DNA from: Azolla caroliniana
Lineage: Eukaryota; Polypodiophyta
Assembly: GCA_043228905.1 (NCBI GenBank)
Contig: JBHGNT010000017.1
Coordinates: forward strand, 7,006,001 to 7,070,000
DNA length: 64,000 bases
Direction of reading: 5' to 3'
This document shows positions 22,392 to 33,820 of this stretch, one piece after another. The notes under the pieces are model-generated. The model was given only the letters and a program-made list of their open reading frames with translations, did no database searches and was not told the DNA's origin. Every line of letters begins with the position of its first letter. Position 1 is the first letter of the stretch. The position numbers and the translations under genes are program-made.

Positions 22392-24640
22392 ATGACGCGA
22401 CCAACGAACGACCCGGTTACGGAGCGAGCAAGGAGACTTGCTGAACGGCTAAGGAAGCGAGAGGCTTTCCAGCAAGCGGCAGAAGAAATTAGAGCGGATC
22501 GCTCATTTTCCAAGGTGATCTGGAGAGTGGCCAAGGAGTCACTTCGGTTACCACAAAACGACTACCTGGACGAAGGAAGCAGCCTAAGCAGCCTCCGAGA
22601 AGCGGAATCCCTTCTCCAGGCATTGGCAGCGGGCGAAGGCGAATCCGAAGCATTTTTGGCATTTGAATCGGGTTCGGACGGGGAATACAATGCGCAGACG
22701 AACTACCACAGTAGTAACGACACCCCAGACGGACCAGAGGATGAGGAGTCGGATACCTTGCCGACATCGGAACCAGAATTGACAAGGTTGGAACCTTCGG
22801 CACCGGAAGTCGACCACACTCCGGAACCAGAAGTCGATGAAGAGAGACCCCCGACACCGGAAGTCGAGGAGGAGAAGCCTCTGACACCGAAAGAGGAGCA
22901 AGAAAGACCTCCGACACCGAAAGAGGAAGAGGAACGACCACCGACACCACCAGCCCATGTACCGACACCAAATGACGAGCGAAGGCGAATCCGAAGCATT
23001 TTTGGCATTTGAATCGGGTTCGGACGGGGAATACAACGCGCAGACGAACTACCGCAGTAGTAACGACACCCCAGACGGACCAGAGGACGAGGAGTCGGAT
23101 ACCTTGCCAACACCGGAACCAGAATTGACAAGGCTGGAACCTTCGGCACCGGAAGTCGACCACACTCCGGAACCAGAAGTCGATGAAGAGAGACCCCCGA
23201 CACCGGAAGTCGAGGAGGAGAAGCCTCTGACACCGAAAGAGGAGCAAGAAAGACCTCCGACACCGAAAGAGGAAGAGGAACGACCACCGACACCACTAGC
23301 CCATGTACCAACACCAAATGACGATATGTCGTTCCAATATCCCAGATACCGGGATGATCCGGACGCGGAATCCCACATCCATGCGTTTCAACAGACCTGG
23401 GAGGCAAACCATGCGCCCCAACGCTTAAATGCAGCCGAAGAGGAACGCTCAAAAAGGGCAGAGTTCGGTATGACCTTGGAGGGACCGGTCGCCAGATGGC
23501 ACCGAACATAAGATCCCGGCACCATCCCCACATTTGAAACATTAAAGACAAAATTCTTGCATTTCTTTCACAAGGAGATGGACCAGCGGGAAATGGTAGG
23601 CTTATTTCACACTATCCAGCAAGAACCAACAGAGAACATTCAACAGTTTGTCATCTGGTTCCAGCGGATCCACAATCAGCTCAACCGGACACCACCGGAG
23701 GAAGAAACAAAGGCCATATTCTTAGCAGCACTCCGGGAACCCTTACGAACGGTGTGCACCGTCATTGATTTCCGGACCAGCAGCATAGATCAAGTGATCG
23801 ACAGAGTTCGAGAAATGGAAAACTCAAGTTCATGGCTAACCATGGGCGCACTTCAGCGTGCACTACCGACAGAAGAGGACCTCCGTTTCCGGCAAGCAAT
23901 TCAATGTACGACATACTTGAATGCCGGACATTCGGCGCTGGAATGCTCCATGCGTTCCCAATGCTTGCTCTGCCACTCTAGAAGTCACACAATGGAACAG
24001 TGTGACTATAACTTGTTAAATCGGCAAGCACCACCGGTCCGGCAATTTGAACCACGAAGCAACCGGGAGGAAGAAGAAGAATGCTGGCAGCGAGAGGAGC
24101 GTTACCGGCCGGCACAAGATGTCCGGTACAACGATCGAAGAGACACTTATGACCGGTATGATAGACAGGATAGATAGCGGGACTATAATGGACGGTATGA
24201 GAGATACAACAGGGATCACTCCCCTGGTTACAACCAACGACAGGACGACTATGGCAAGTATGACGACCAACACCGTCAAGGTTACTGAAACAAAAAGAAT
24301 TTCAAGAAACGTCATTTCAACAAAAAAGGGGGTCATCCACGGGAACCGGAAAAGGGCACTCCAAGCCAACCGGACCGAAACCAAGCACTTACCACAGGAC
24401 CTCCACCAAGCACACACGTTGAATCCAGCAACACCCGGAAGCCGTACTGCTATTATTGCCGGCAAGAAGGCCACTATAGTAATCAATGTCCGGCGAAGAG
24501 CTACGACAAGCGACCAATGGTGAACATGGTAGACGCGGAAGTCGCGGACATACAACAAATCACTACAAGATCAAAAGGCAAAGCCACGGAGTGGGAAACT
24601 CAAGAAGCCATCCAGAAGCAGGCAACCAAATGGTAAAGAA
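22392..24640 (+). pseudogene. Gypsy-2 gag
   Basis: The reading frame opens at about 22392. A charged N-terminus (ERARRLAERLRKREAFQQAA) and a Pro/Glu-rich linker (PPTPEVEEEKPLTP repeats) lead to the gag core (DMSFQYPRYRDDPDAESHI, then FFHKEMDQREMVGLFHTIQQ). C-terminal zinc knuckles follow: a degenerate CTTYLNAGHSALEC, then CLLCHSRSHTMEQC near 23966-24007, and CYYCRQEGHYSNQC near 24448-24490. A 346-bp tandem duplication shifts the frame, and there are stops TAA 23509, TAG 24175 and TGA about 24286. Before the duplication the N-terminal half was one open frame. Confidence 0.82.
22633..23324 (+). repeat. 346-bp tandem duplication inside gag
   Basis: Copy 1 is 22633-22978 and copy 2 is 22979-23324, both beginning GCGAAGGCGAATCCGAAGCA. 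They differ at only a handful of bases. As 346 is not a multiple of three, the duplication changes frame, which explains why two overlapping gag frames share the same Pro/Glu-rich peptide. Confidence 0.93.
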
Positions 24641-25440
24641 GGCAAATGTGCGAAATGCGGCAGAGCTCGAACAACAAAAGGAGAATGCCGAAGAGCTCAC
24701 CGGCCCGGGGCAGCCCGAAAACCCAACATGGCAGGCGTGCAAGAATGCCACATAACGTTGCCGTTAGGCCGGCTATTGCAACTGGTACCACGCTTCACGG
24801 AAGGACTGAAGACAGGAAGGACGGTGGCTGACACACCACCGGCTCCGGCATTCTTTTACGAGCAGTCCGACAATCACAGCCATCGTGAAAGGTAATGAGC
24901 TACCCGGCACGATTATCGATGGAGGATTCGGCGTGAATGTGATCAGCCTCTGAACGTGTAACACTCTAGGTATCCATGACTGGGAACCATGCCCGTTTTG
25001 GCTTTGGATGGCGGACACAAGCTCAGTACGGCCGACCTGGTTAATACGTGATCTGGAGGTGACCATCGGGGGTCACACATTTCGCATTTCCGTAGTAGTT
25101 CTCCAGCTACAGGCTCAGGGAGCTTACCCACTATTGTTGGGATGCCCTTGGTTAAAAACAACACACATCAAGCAAAACTAGAGGAAGAATATAATTACGT
25201 TCTGGCGTGGAAAAGCAAAAGTACGCGTACCGACTCAACCACGATCCGGTACCGGCAAGGAATCGACGCCGCTATATGCGGAATGTGTCAACATGCTGGA
25301 AGGATTGGCAAACGAAGAGGTCGATCAATACTTACAAGAAAATCCGAAGATCGTACCTCTATTCGAGATTGATGTAGCCGAAGAAGTATCACCGTACATA
25401 CTGCAACCGGACGGGACCGACGAGGAACCGGCAAGCACAG
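24641..25440 (+). pseudogene. Gypsy-2 protease region
   Basis: GTIIDGGFGVNVISL near 24909-24953 is the aspartic protease active site (Asp-Gly-Gly instead of Asp-Ser/Thr-Gly). It is followed by LEVTIGGHTFRISVVVL and YPLLLGCPWLKTTHIKQN, the conserved end of the domain. The frame holds a TGA where arginine is expected (24952) and a TAG where glutamine is expected (about 25179). It links gag to RT through two frame changes. Confidence 0.75.
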
Positions 25441-26940
25441 GAGGCATTTGAAAGAGAAATGGCAGTGTCGCAGCGCGTGAAAGCATCCCAACTAGAAGAG
25501 GTAAACCTAGGTACCACAGAGGACGCAAGAACAGTTCACATCACCAAGGAAAAGACCCTGGAAAACAAAACGACAATGATCACACTCCTAAAAGAATTTC
25601 GCAATGTGTTCGCCTGGTCCTATGAGGACATGCGGGGACTTGATCCTCAGTTGTATCAACACCAGATACGTCTGAGTCAAGACGCGAAACCGGTAGCGCA
25701 ACAACGTTACCAGATGAACCCGAATTACGCAGCAAAAGTCAAAGAAGAAATCGACAAGTTGTTAAGGGTTGGCTTCATCCGACCAGTAAAGAAAGCCACA
25801 TGGCTCAGTCCGATAGTCGTAGTACCCAAAAAGAACGGTAAGATAAGATTGTGCGTCGACTACCGGAAATTGAATGCGGTTACGGTAACGGACGCCTTTC
25901 CACTCCCATTCACGGATGGAGTCTTGGATGCGGTCGCCGGTCATGAGGTGTACAGTTTCCTAGACGGGTTCAGCGGCTATAATCAGATCCGGATGCACCC
26001 CGACGACCAGGAGAAAACCGCTTTTGTCACCGAATGGGGAGTCTTTGTTACCATAGTGATGATGTTCGGACTAAAAACGGCGCCGGCCACCTTCCAACGG
26101 ATCATCGTGGAGATTTTTGGAGAATTCATTCTGGCATTCATGCAGGTGTTCTTGGACGACTTCGTTGTTTGTAGCCGGGAAGGGGATCACCTTCAGCACC
26201 TCCGACTATGTTTGGAGAAATGTAGGGTTTACGGGCTAAGCCTTAACCCGGCAAAATGCGTGTTCGGAGTAACCAGCGGAGCGTTACTAGGACACATAGT
26301 AGCAAGGACGGTATCGCAGTAGATCCGGACAAAGTAAAAGCAATCCTGGAGGCACCGGCACCAGCCACGGCAGCACTAAGCCGATTCTTAGGACAAATTC
26401 GGTGGCATAGCCAAATGCTCTGGTATTTGGCCGACCTGGCTACACCATTGCATGTTGCGGTACATCGGACACCGTTCCGATGGACGGACATAGAAGACCA
26501 GGCTTACCGGGCACTAAAAGTATTGTTGTCATAAGCGCCGGTGGTACAACCTCCGGATTGGTCTAAAGAGTTCCATGTGTTCATTGACACGTCCGACATC
26601 GCAATCGGGAGCGCGTTGATGCAACTTACAGAACCAAAATGGTACCAACCAGTGTATTATGCCAGCCGTAAGCTGTCCCAAGCGGAACATAATTATTCCA
26701 CAACGGAAAGAGAGGCCTTGGGTATGATCTACAGTGTCACCAAGTTCAAACACTATCTGTTGGGAAGGAAATTTTCCTTTCACGTAGATCATTCGACGCT
26801 CCTCTACTTGGTGTCCAAAGCATCACTCACCAGGAAACTAGCCCGGTGGACATTACTATTACAAGAATTTGAGTTCAAGATATTCCACCAACCCGGCATA
26901 CAACATGCAGTAGCACACTATTTGAGCTAGTTAGATTCCG
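25441..26940 (+). pseudogene. Gypsy-2 reverse transcriptase and RNase H
   Basis: RT shows WLSPIVVVPKKNGKIRLCVD, YSFLDGFSGYNQI and the catalytic FLDDF (near 26152-26166). A one-base loss near 26300 shifts the frame between GHIV and SKDGIAVDPDKVKAIL. RNase H follows with FIDTSDIAIGSALMQL, TEREALGMIYSVTKFKHYLL and HVDHSTLLYLV. Stops include TAA at about 26532 and TAG near 26928. The order RT then RNase H then integrase confirms a Ty3/gypsy element. Confidence 0.88.
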
Positions 26941-26974
26941 GCGAAACCGGTGATGGCGTCCAGACGACTTTCCG

Positions 26975-28522
26975 GATGCATAACTGTTTAGAGTCACAGC
27001 AGAAACGACAACGGATGGTACGGTCGCAGAGGAAGACAAATGGCTCACCAACATGCACCAATTTCTGAGCACCGGCTTACCTCCAGAGGAGATGAACAGA
27101 GACAAAAGGAAACGCTTAGCGGTTCAAAGCCGGCACTTCTGTCTATTACCGGACACACTGTACCACAAGGGCGCCGATGGCATATGGCGGCGTGCAGTGC
27201 ACAGCGACGAAAAGGAAATAATATTGCGCGAAGCACACTACGGAGTGGCTGGAGGACATTATGCCGGAGACGCTACGGCAAGGAAAATATGCCAGAGTGG
27301 ACTATGGTGGTCGACAACATTGAAGGATGTAGTCCGGTACGCTAAAGAATGCGACCTATGTCAGCGAATGGGCCAACCAACCGAACAAGCCAGAATGCCT
27401 CACCAGCCTATGCTACCATTAGAACCATTTCAGAAATGGGGGCTGGATTTTGTCGGTCCATTCAAACCACCAACAATGAGAACCGGCAACCGGTACGTAA
27501 TTGTCGCTATGGATTATTGTACAAAATGGGTGGAAGCCAAAGCACTACGCGACAACACCATGGCATCCACGACAAAAATTTTATATGAAAACATCTGGTG
27601 CCGGTATGGATGTCCGATAGAGCTAATAAGTGACCAAGGTGGGCACTTCTTAGGGCAAGTAGTAGAAAGTTTGATGACATTTTATGCGGTGGTGTACAAA
27701 CGGAGCACTCCCTATTATCCGCAAGCCAACGGATTAGCTGAGTCAACAAATAAAACACTACAAAACATCCTGCGAAAAATCATCAATGAGAATCGGACGG
27801 ATTGGGATACAAAGTTGCACAGTGCACTCTGGGCCTACCGAACGGCATATAAGACAAGTATCCGCACAACACCATTTCGCCTAGCATTCGGATTGGAAGT
27901 AGTGATGCCAGTAGAGTTCCAGGTACCGAGTTTACGAATGCATATTCAGGAACGCCTAAATGAGAAGGAATCGGAAGCTATCCGGTTAGCCGAGCTGTGC
28001 GAATTGGAAGAACACCAGCTAGCCAGCATCATGCACCTAGAACTAGAGCAGCGACGAAGGAAAGCGTTTGTGGATCGTCACCGGAAAGGGAACGAAAAGA
28101 TGTTCGGAATTGGTAAGCCGGTACTAGTATTCCATACCCGGATGGGTAAGATGCCGGGGAAGCTACGGTTTCGGTGGACCAGACCATACTGGATTACACG
28201 TGAGTTCAACGGTTCCTACCAATTAGGGACACTCGCCGGCGAGGTTCTGGGTAAATGGGTCAATGGGTTCCGACTCAAACCATACAATGGACCCATGCCA
28301 AGAAACCCATTTGAACAAGTAAAGGCCGACACAGAGCCGGACACCGGTAAGTCGAATGAAACGGCAACACAATCGCAATCGGGAAGAGGGAGCACAAGCC
28401 GGCAAACAGCAAGGACAACGCGACGGCAGGCCGTCCCGCAGCCGGCAAATCCCACCATTTGGATAGGGGTCCGGCGAGACTGGATGCGAATTAACCAAAA
28501 CATTTTATCTTCAAAAAAATAA
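26975..28522 (+). pseudogene. Gypsy-2 integrase
   Basis: A long uninterrupted frame (27053-28522, 489 residues). The zinc-binding HHCC is complete (H62, H69, C100, C103 from the Met at 27053), and the catalytic triad is D132 (LDFVGPF), D194 (SDQGGHF) and E230 (NGLAES). The C-terminal GKWVNGFRLKPYNG motif lacks a chromodomain. The last 80 residues are low-complexity and basic. This is the best-preserved domain of the element and could fold, although upstream breaks prevent its synthesis from a full polyprotein. Confidence 0.85.
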
Positions 28523-28737
28523 AAAAATAAAAAAATAAAAAATAAAATAAAATCAATCAAAGTAAATCATGCAAGGGTGAGGTGTGAACGGACACATGCA
28601 AGAACAAGGAGTGAACAGGCACATTGAAAAGGTACATAGTGGGCTATTAATAGGATATTAAACCGCCGCCACATGGCACGTCATTCTATTTTAGTACACG
28701 ATGTGCACACGCGCGAGTCAGAAAAAAAGGCGTCAAC
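28523..28737 (+). other. Spacer between Gypsy-2 pol and extra ORF
   Basis: An A-rich run (AAAAAATAAAAAAATAAA, about 28512-28550) follows the integrase stop, then about 190 bp without coding pattern up to the ATG at 28738. A subgenomic promoter or splice acceptor would be needed here to express the extra ORF; I cannot identify one. Confidence 0.45.
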
Positions 28738-31560
28738 ATGCAGCAAGAAAACTCCCACTGCATGGAAGCCTTCACATTTCGTGAACAGGGGAGCACAAAC
28801 AAGCATAGGCGATTGAAGATCATCATACGCGAGCCCACGCACACAGAGCCTCCTCAACCACACCCCTCACCAGCACTCACCGACCTCGAAGAAGCCATGG
28901 ACTGCCAAGCACTCTCTGAAACAGCCAAGAAGTGGCTAAAGCAACACGGGTTAGAAGGTTTCCTCACAATCATGGAGGCTCCACCGCACTGGGAGGCAGA
29001 GAAGATAGTAAAGGAGATCGACACGGAACTGATCACGGAGGAAGTCGTCCATGCTTTGATTGGCCTTCCGGAAGGGGGCATCTTCACTATCGACAACCCT
29101 ACCCCAGAGCAGCTTCGAAAATATTTTGGGGAATACTCTCTGGCCAGCAAGGCCTACCGGACACAGGGCGGCGAAGATCCACCCTTTCGGGAGATTGCCC
29201 GTGTGCTCCATGAATTTGGACATGTATACCCTCGACCCCCGTGCATGCCTCAAAACCGGGTCGGCTTAATCATAGCAACATATGAAGGCGTGAAGGTGGA
29301 CTAGCCGGTACTGATTGCGGATGGCCTCTGTGCAACCATCGACTCCGTCAAAGGCAAGGAGGGTCAGAAGATATGGATGGTAGTGGCGCAATGGCTCACC
29401 CTATTGGCGCCACTTATCGAGCCCGTCAAGACCACGAAGCGGGGAAGAACAACCGATGGCACCCCGAAAACGGCCTCAAAACGGCAGCAGTTGTTGGCCT
29501 CTAAGGCAACCAAAGGGAAGGCGCCTGACACGGACTAGGCGGCAAAGGAGCATGCCAATAGGAAGCGGTAGGTGGAAACGCAGGAGGAGCCACCGGCACA
29601 GCCAATCAAGATCAGGCTTCACCGACTGGTTCAACAAGCGTCGGACCCCTTGGCGGCGAAAATCAACATCGGGACTCAGGAGGAGGAAGCAGAGGAGGAA
29701 CCGTGAGAGCACCTCCAACGGCGCCAGAAGGCAAGCACCTCCGAACAGGCCGAGGAGCGTTCGGACCCAAAGAAGGACAGAATGCCTATACCCCGCACTG
29801 AGCAGCCTGCACCAAGGATGGAACCGGAACCGGTTCGGACAGAACCGGTCACAGAGCTCCTTGCACAACAACCTCTACCGGGGGGTCAGAATACGGCAAG
29901 ACCCGAAATGCAAGTGCCGGAAGTACAGTTGCCTACCCCACCGGCAAGCCAAGAGCATTCAGAGGCGGAGCAGCCAATGGAGCTGCAACTAGAACCAGAA
30001 CCAGAACGGCAAAGTGGTCACCAACAAGAGCCAGAGTTGTAGCTCAACGCAACCGGACAAAACCGACCACTAGCCAGCGACACCCACAGCCAACCCTCCG
30101 GGCAAACGCAACAATAGGGCACCAGCAGCCAATGGCTCCGATGGATTGGAGAATAGATTGCCGGAGTGGTACACTACATAGAGGCGGAAGAGAAAGCGCA
30201 GATGGATCAGTTGCTCGTCACAACCAGAGAATTAGAGACAGCCCGGTCAAGGATCCGGACCTTAGAACAAGACTTGGACCTGGCCACAGAAGAATTGGCC
30301 AAAATGGCCTTAACCGGACCATCGATCCAAGCACTGGTGACTCCGGTAGATGTACAGAATAAAGAAACACCAGCACCTGTACATAGCAATAAGACCCCGG
30401 AGACGGAACCAGTCCCGGAGATAGTGGCGGCGCAAGCAAAAGAGCTTGATGAATTGAGAGATGAACTGGCCGCACAAGAAGCATTACGCACCTGAGAGCA
30501 GGACTTGAAGAAAGCGGCAGAAGAAGAGCAAAGAAAGACTACTGAGAACCTCCGCTGGGCAGAAGAGAATCTGGGGAAAGGACATCAGGCATATGACCGG
30601 CTGAAGGAGGAGAAAGAGAAGGCGCTGCAAGAAAAGGAGAAGCTACGACGGATGGTGGAAATAGAGATAGAAAGACTTAAAGAAGAACTCCGTCAACAGA
30701 AGGATCGGGAGGACCGCGCTCGCCGGCAACTCAACCAAAAGCTGAAGCAGAAGACCAAGGATTTGGAGCACCTGCATCGGGACTACAAGCACCTAGATAC
30801 AGAGCATAAGAAACAACAGGAGAAGATGGCAGAGTTCCGGTAGGAGGTGCATCGAGTTGAGACGGTGCTAGCGGAGGTACGGGCTGAAAGAACCACGTTG
30901 CTGGAGGAAGCCGCACAAGAACGGATGGAGCTCCATAAGCAACATTATGAAGAGAAGGAAAGAGCGACAATGGTATTGCAGAAGTTGCATACCACCTATC
31001 AAAACCAATTGTCACATTACTGGGAGCAGGAGGTGGATACGGTGGCACTAATCAAGCAATTGAAGGACGAACGGCAAGCCGCGGAGGACAAATCGAAGAT
31101 GGGATTGGAGCGGATCCAGTTCATTGTCCAGCCATGGAGGAACAAGACCAAACGCTTGATTGACGAAAGCTCCGCGCAATGGTGGAACAAATGGGCAAAG
31201 CACACAACCGAGCTTTAGTTGCTAAGGGCGGACGCGGAAAACCGGCAAAAGGATGGCGACGACTGCTACATGCTAACAAAAGAGGACTTCACCGCCGTAA
31301 GAGATGAGTTAGCAGAAGATTTTGTAACTCTGGTGGAGGAACAGTCAACGGTGGTCCGGCAACTGGTAGCACAGCTAGACGACGATCGACTGGATGCTCA
31401 AATCCAGTTTGAAAGCTATGAGGGACCAGGCTACAGAGAGAAGAAGCAAAGCAGGCGGCGACCGTCAACCTCAGTGATGAGGAGCCATCACCGGAGCAAG
31501 GACCAGACGGAGACAAGGCCGGGGCGAGTCAACCGGAGTCAAATCTGGCAGAGCAGCTAA
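28738..31560 (+). pseudogene. Gypsy-2 extra ORF with long coiled coil
   Basis: One frame runs for about 2.8 kb with no frameshift but about ten premature stops, mostly TAG. The N-terminal 190 residues look globular (KKWLKQHGLEGFLTIMEAPP, PEGGIFTIDNPTPEQLRKYF). A Pro/Gln/Glu-rich middle follows (PVRTEPVTELLAQQPLPGG), then about 400 residues of heptad-rich coiled coil from 30166 (LVTTRELETARSRIRTLEQD, EKLRRMVEIEIERLKEELRQ). I do not recognise the family. It lies where Athila-type elements keep an env-like ORF, but I see no transmembrane segment. A structural or gag-like accessory protein is the simplest guess. Confidence 0.65.
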
Positions 31561-31777
31561 CAGAAGAATCACCGCCACAACCGCCGGTACTGGGAGCCGA
31601 ACAGACGCAGCAATAGCAATAGCCACAACAGCAGCAACCACAGCCACAACAACAGCAACAGAGTTCCAAAGAACCATTGGACACCCTGGAGCAGAGTATT
31701 CTGGATATCTTGGACGACAGCTAAGGGATGGATAGTGGGATTCGACGTACAAGGTACTGTCCCACGGGCGTGCCATG
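31561..31777 (+). other. Gypsy-2 3' untranslated region
   Basis: A CAG/CAA-rich stretch (31605-31665) then AAGGGATGGATAGTGGGA (31724-31741), a purine-rich run that may be the polypurine tract. It stands about 36 bp before the LTR start, further than usual, so either the LTR starts earlier or the tract is degenerate. Confidence 0.4.
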
Positions 31778-32052
31778 TGTTACCCGGCCGGCAAAGGAGT
31801 TAAAGACCAGAATGTGAAAGGGATGGTTATTCAGAATCTATTTTAATTAAGTAGAATAGATTATAATTAAGTAGTGAACGGACGGACCGGAATCGGTATG
31901 CCGATCCGGATCCGGACCGGTTCCAAATAGGTGCTGATTGGCACCATTTTGTACTCAGCACCGGTGACCTATATAAAGGCCCGGTTACAATGTAAAACTT
32001 TAACGGAGAGTTAATATAAGCTTCTTGTTTTATCTTCACGTATTGATTACCG
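31778..32052 (+). repeat. Gypsy-2 3' LTR, truncated
   Basis: It matches 21897-22160 of the 5' LTR (TGTTACCCGGCCGGCAAAGG to GATTACCGTTCT), then breaks off into Copia-D sequence. It carries a small insertion (GGACCGGTTCC) relative to the 5' LTR. About 165 bp of LTR are lost. Confidence 0.85.
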
Positions 32053-33142
32053 TTCTCGAAAGAGAAGAACGAGAGCAAAGGCCTACTCGATGTAATCCAT
32101 TCCAATGTATGGGAACCAGCTCAAATGGCTACATTCGGCAGATGTTGATATTATGTGACCTTTATCGATGACTTCTCCAGGCACACCTAGATCTACCCCA
32201 TGCGGCAAAAGAGCGAAGTGTTCAGACACTTCCAAAAATTTAAGAATGAAGTCGAGAAAGCTACTGGTTGGCATGTTCGATGTCTTCGATCAGATGGAGG
32301 CAGGGAATACTTCTCCGATGCATTCACGACATACCTTCGACAGGAAGGAATCAAGCGAGAATTTTAGTGTCAACATACACCACAACATAATGGAGTAGTT
32401 GAAGGGAAGAATAGACACATGCTTGAAGTAGCAAGGGTCATGCTAAACGAGAAGCATATGCCCAAGACATATTGGGTAGAAGCTTCAAATACTATTGTCT
32501 ACCTCATGAATCAGTGCACAACATCGGGAGTGCATGATGTAACCGCACACAAGAAGTACTATGGAAGGAAACCGGATCTATCCCATGTAAGGCTATTCGG
32601 TTCAATTGCGTATGTGCACATTCCTGATGAGAAGCGGCAAAAGCTTGACCAAAAATCAGAGAAGTGCATCCTCGTGGGGTACTCACTAGAGCAAAAGGGG
32701 TACAAGTGCTATAATCCATCTACCCGGAAAGTTTGAGTGAGTCGGCACGTTTTCGATGAGTCGACATTCTGGTACAAACTAGAGATGACTCCGACTCCAA
32801 CCCCAGTCGACCCGAACTTGGCCAACCAAGAGATAGAAGACGAAGATCAACCGAGGCATATGTTCGAAGAATGTCCAATCACGACTAGGCTTAGTGGGAC
32901 ACAAGAGCTATCAAATGACTAGAGCACATCTCGACCGAGTCTGAAGATGGACAAAGGCAAGGCCAAAATGCCGGAATATGAAGATGATCAATTCGACGGC
33001 AAGCTCTCAGCAAGAATGAGACATGGGATTTCGTCCCTCACTCACCTCACAGGAAGGCAATCAGTTGCAGATGGATATACAAAGTGAAGTATAATGCCGA
33101 CAACTCCGTCAACCGCTACAAAGCTCGAGTCGTAGCAAAAGG
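32053..33142 (+). pseudogene. Copia-D integrase and RT start (right part)
   Basis: It continues the Tork-like copia left at 21896. Integrase has DVIHSNVW (Asp to Asn at the first catalytic site), YVTFIDDFSRHT, LRSDGGREYFS and HNGVVEGKN. It then has HMPKTYWVEAS and KCILVGYSLEQKGYKCYNP, and finally the RT start CRWIYKVKYNAD, ending at YKARVVAKG where the LTR of Copia-A2 cuts in at 33143. In-frame stops lie at about 32191, 32368 and 32734. Confidence 0.85.
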
Positions 33143-33820
33143 TGTCAGGAACTGCACGCTCCGATGAACACCGCTCGGCCACAACCGAGTCTAAGATCAA
33201 AACACAGAAAAAACGGGAATGAAAGCACGACACAAAGGAGAGAAGAGTACACAGGATGTTTACGTGGAAAACCCAAACTCGGGAAAAAACCACGGCAACC
33301 CACAAACCGCAAACTATCATTATGTCAGAATGTACAATAAGAAAGCACCGAGGCCACGACCTCGAGCTTGCTATCTTCGCCACAAGCGGCGGTTACAATC
33401 AGAGGCAACGACCTCTTCCTCTCTCTCACTCTCTCTGTACACAGTTGCGCGCTCTAATCTTGCGCCAACAAGAAAATAACAACTACACCTCAATAAGTTT
33501 GCCCTAAGTCATATTTATACTAATAAGACTTTTCAGCTATTTACAAATATAGCCTCGATGGACTCTCAGGAACATATTTACGAATATGTCTCTTCATCCG
33601 GTGAGCACTCCTCACCGGGCCTGCATCATCCGGCGCTTGCCGGGTACTTGCCATCCGGTTCTCACCGGGTCTTCCGTTTCCGGGTACTCTTCATCCGGTT
33701 CTCACCGGGTTTGCACCATCCGACTCTCCGTAGCCGGGTTCTCCTCATCCGGTTTCAGCCTCGGCCGATCATCAGGACTGTTCTTCTCCCTTCCCATCCG
33801 AAGGGACCTATCTCCCAACA
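33143..33820 (-). repeat. Copia-A2 3' LTR
   Basis: 678 bp. On the minus strand it starts TGTTGGGAGATAGGTCCC (33820) and ends CAGTTCCTGACA (33143). The polypurine stretch AGTGAAGGGGGAG lies immediately upstream at 33821-33836. It has CCGGGT-rich minisatellite-like sequence (33600-33745) and a CT/GA tract near 33415-33440. Confidence 0.88.

Larger units (their letters stand above)
21897..32052 (+). mobile_element. Ty3/gypsy element with extra 3' ORF (Gypsy-2)
   Basis: A 10.2-kb element in the order LTR, primer site, gag, protease, RT, RNase H, integrase, extra ORF, 3' LTR (truncated). The integrase has no chromodomain and ends VNGFRLKPYNG, as in the Athila/TAT side of plant gypsy elements. It sits inside Copia-D. 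About 30-40 codons of Copia-D and the last part of the 3' LTR are missing at the right junction, so no target duplication can be seen. Confidence 0.88.

Noticed and set aside
22489-23551. Long minus-strand frames of 150-282 codons
   Set aside because: They are shadows of the Pro/Glu-rich, duplicated gag repeats on the plus strand; their low-complexity Ser/Gly/Val content has no domain.
28738-31560. Alternative genetic code or programmed readthrough to explain many in-frame TAG codons
   Set aside because: Host genes here use normal stops, and the same elements also carry frameshifts; CAG-to-TAG and CGA-to-TGA decay is simpler.
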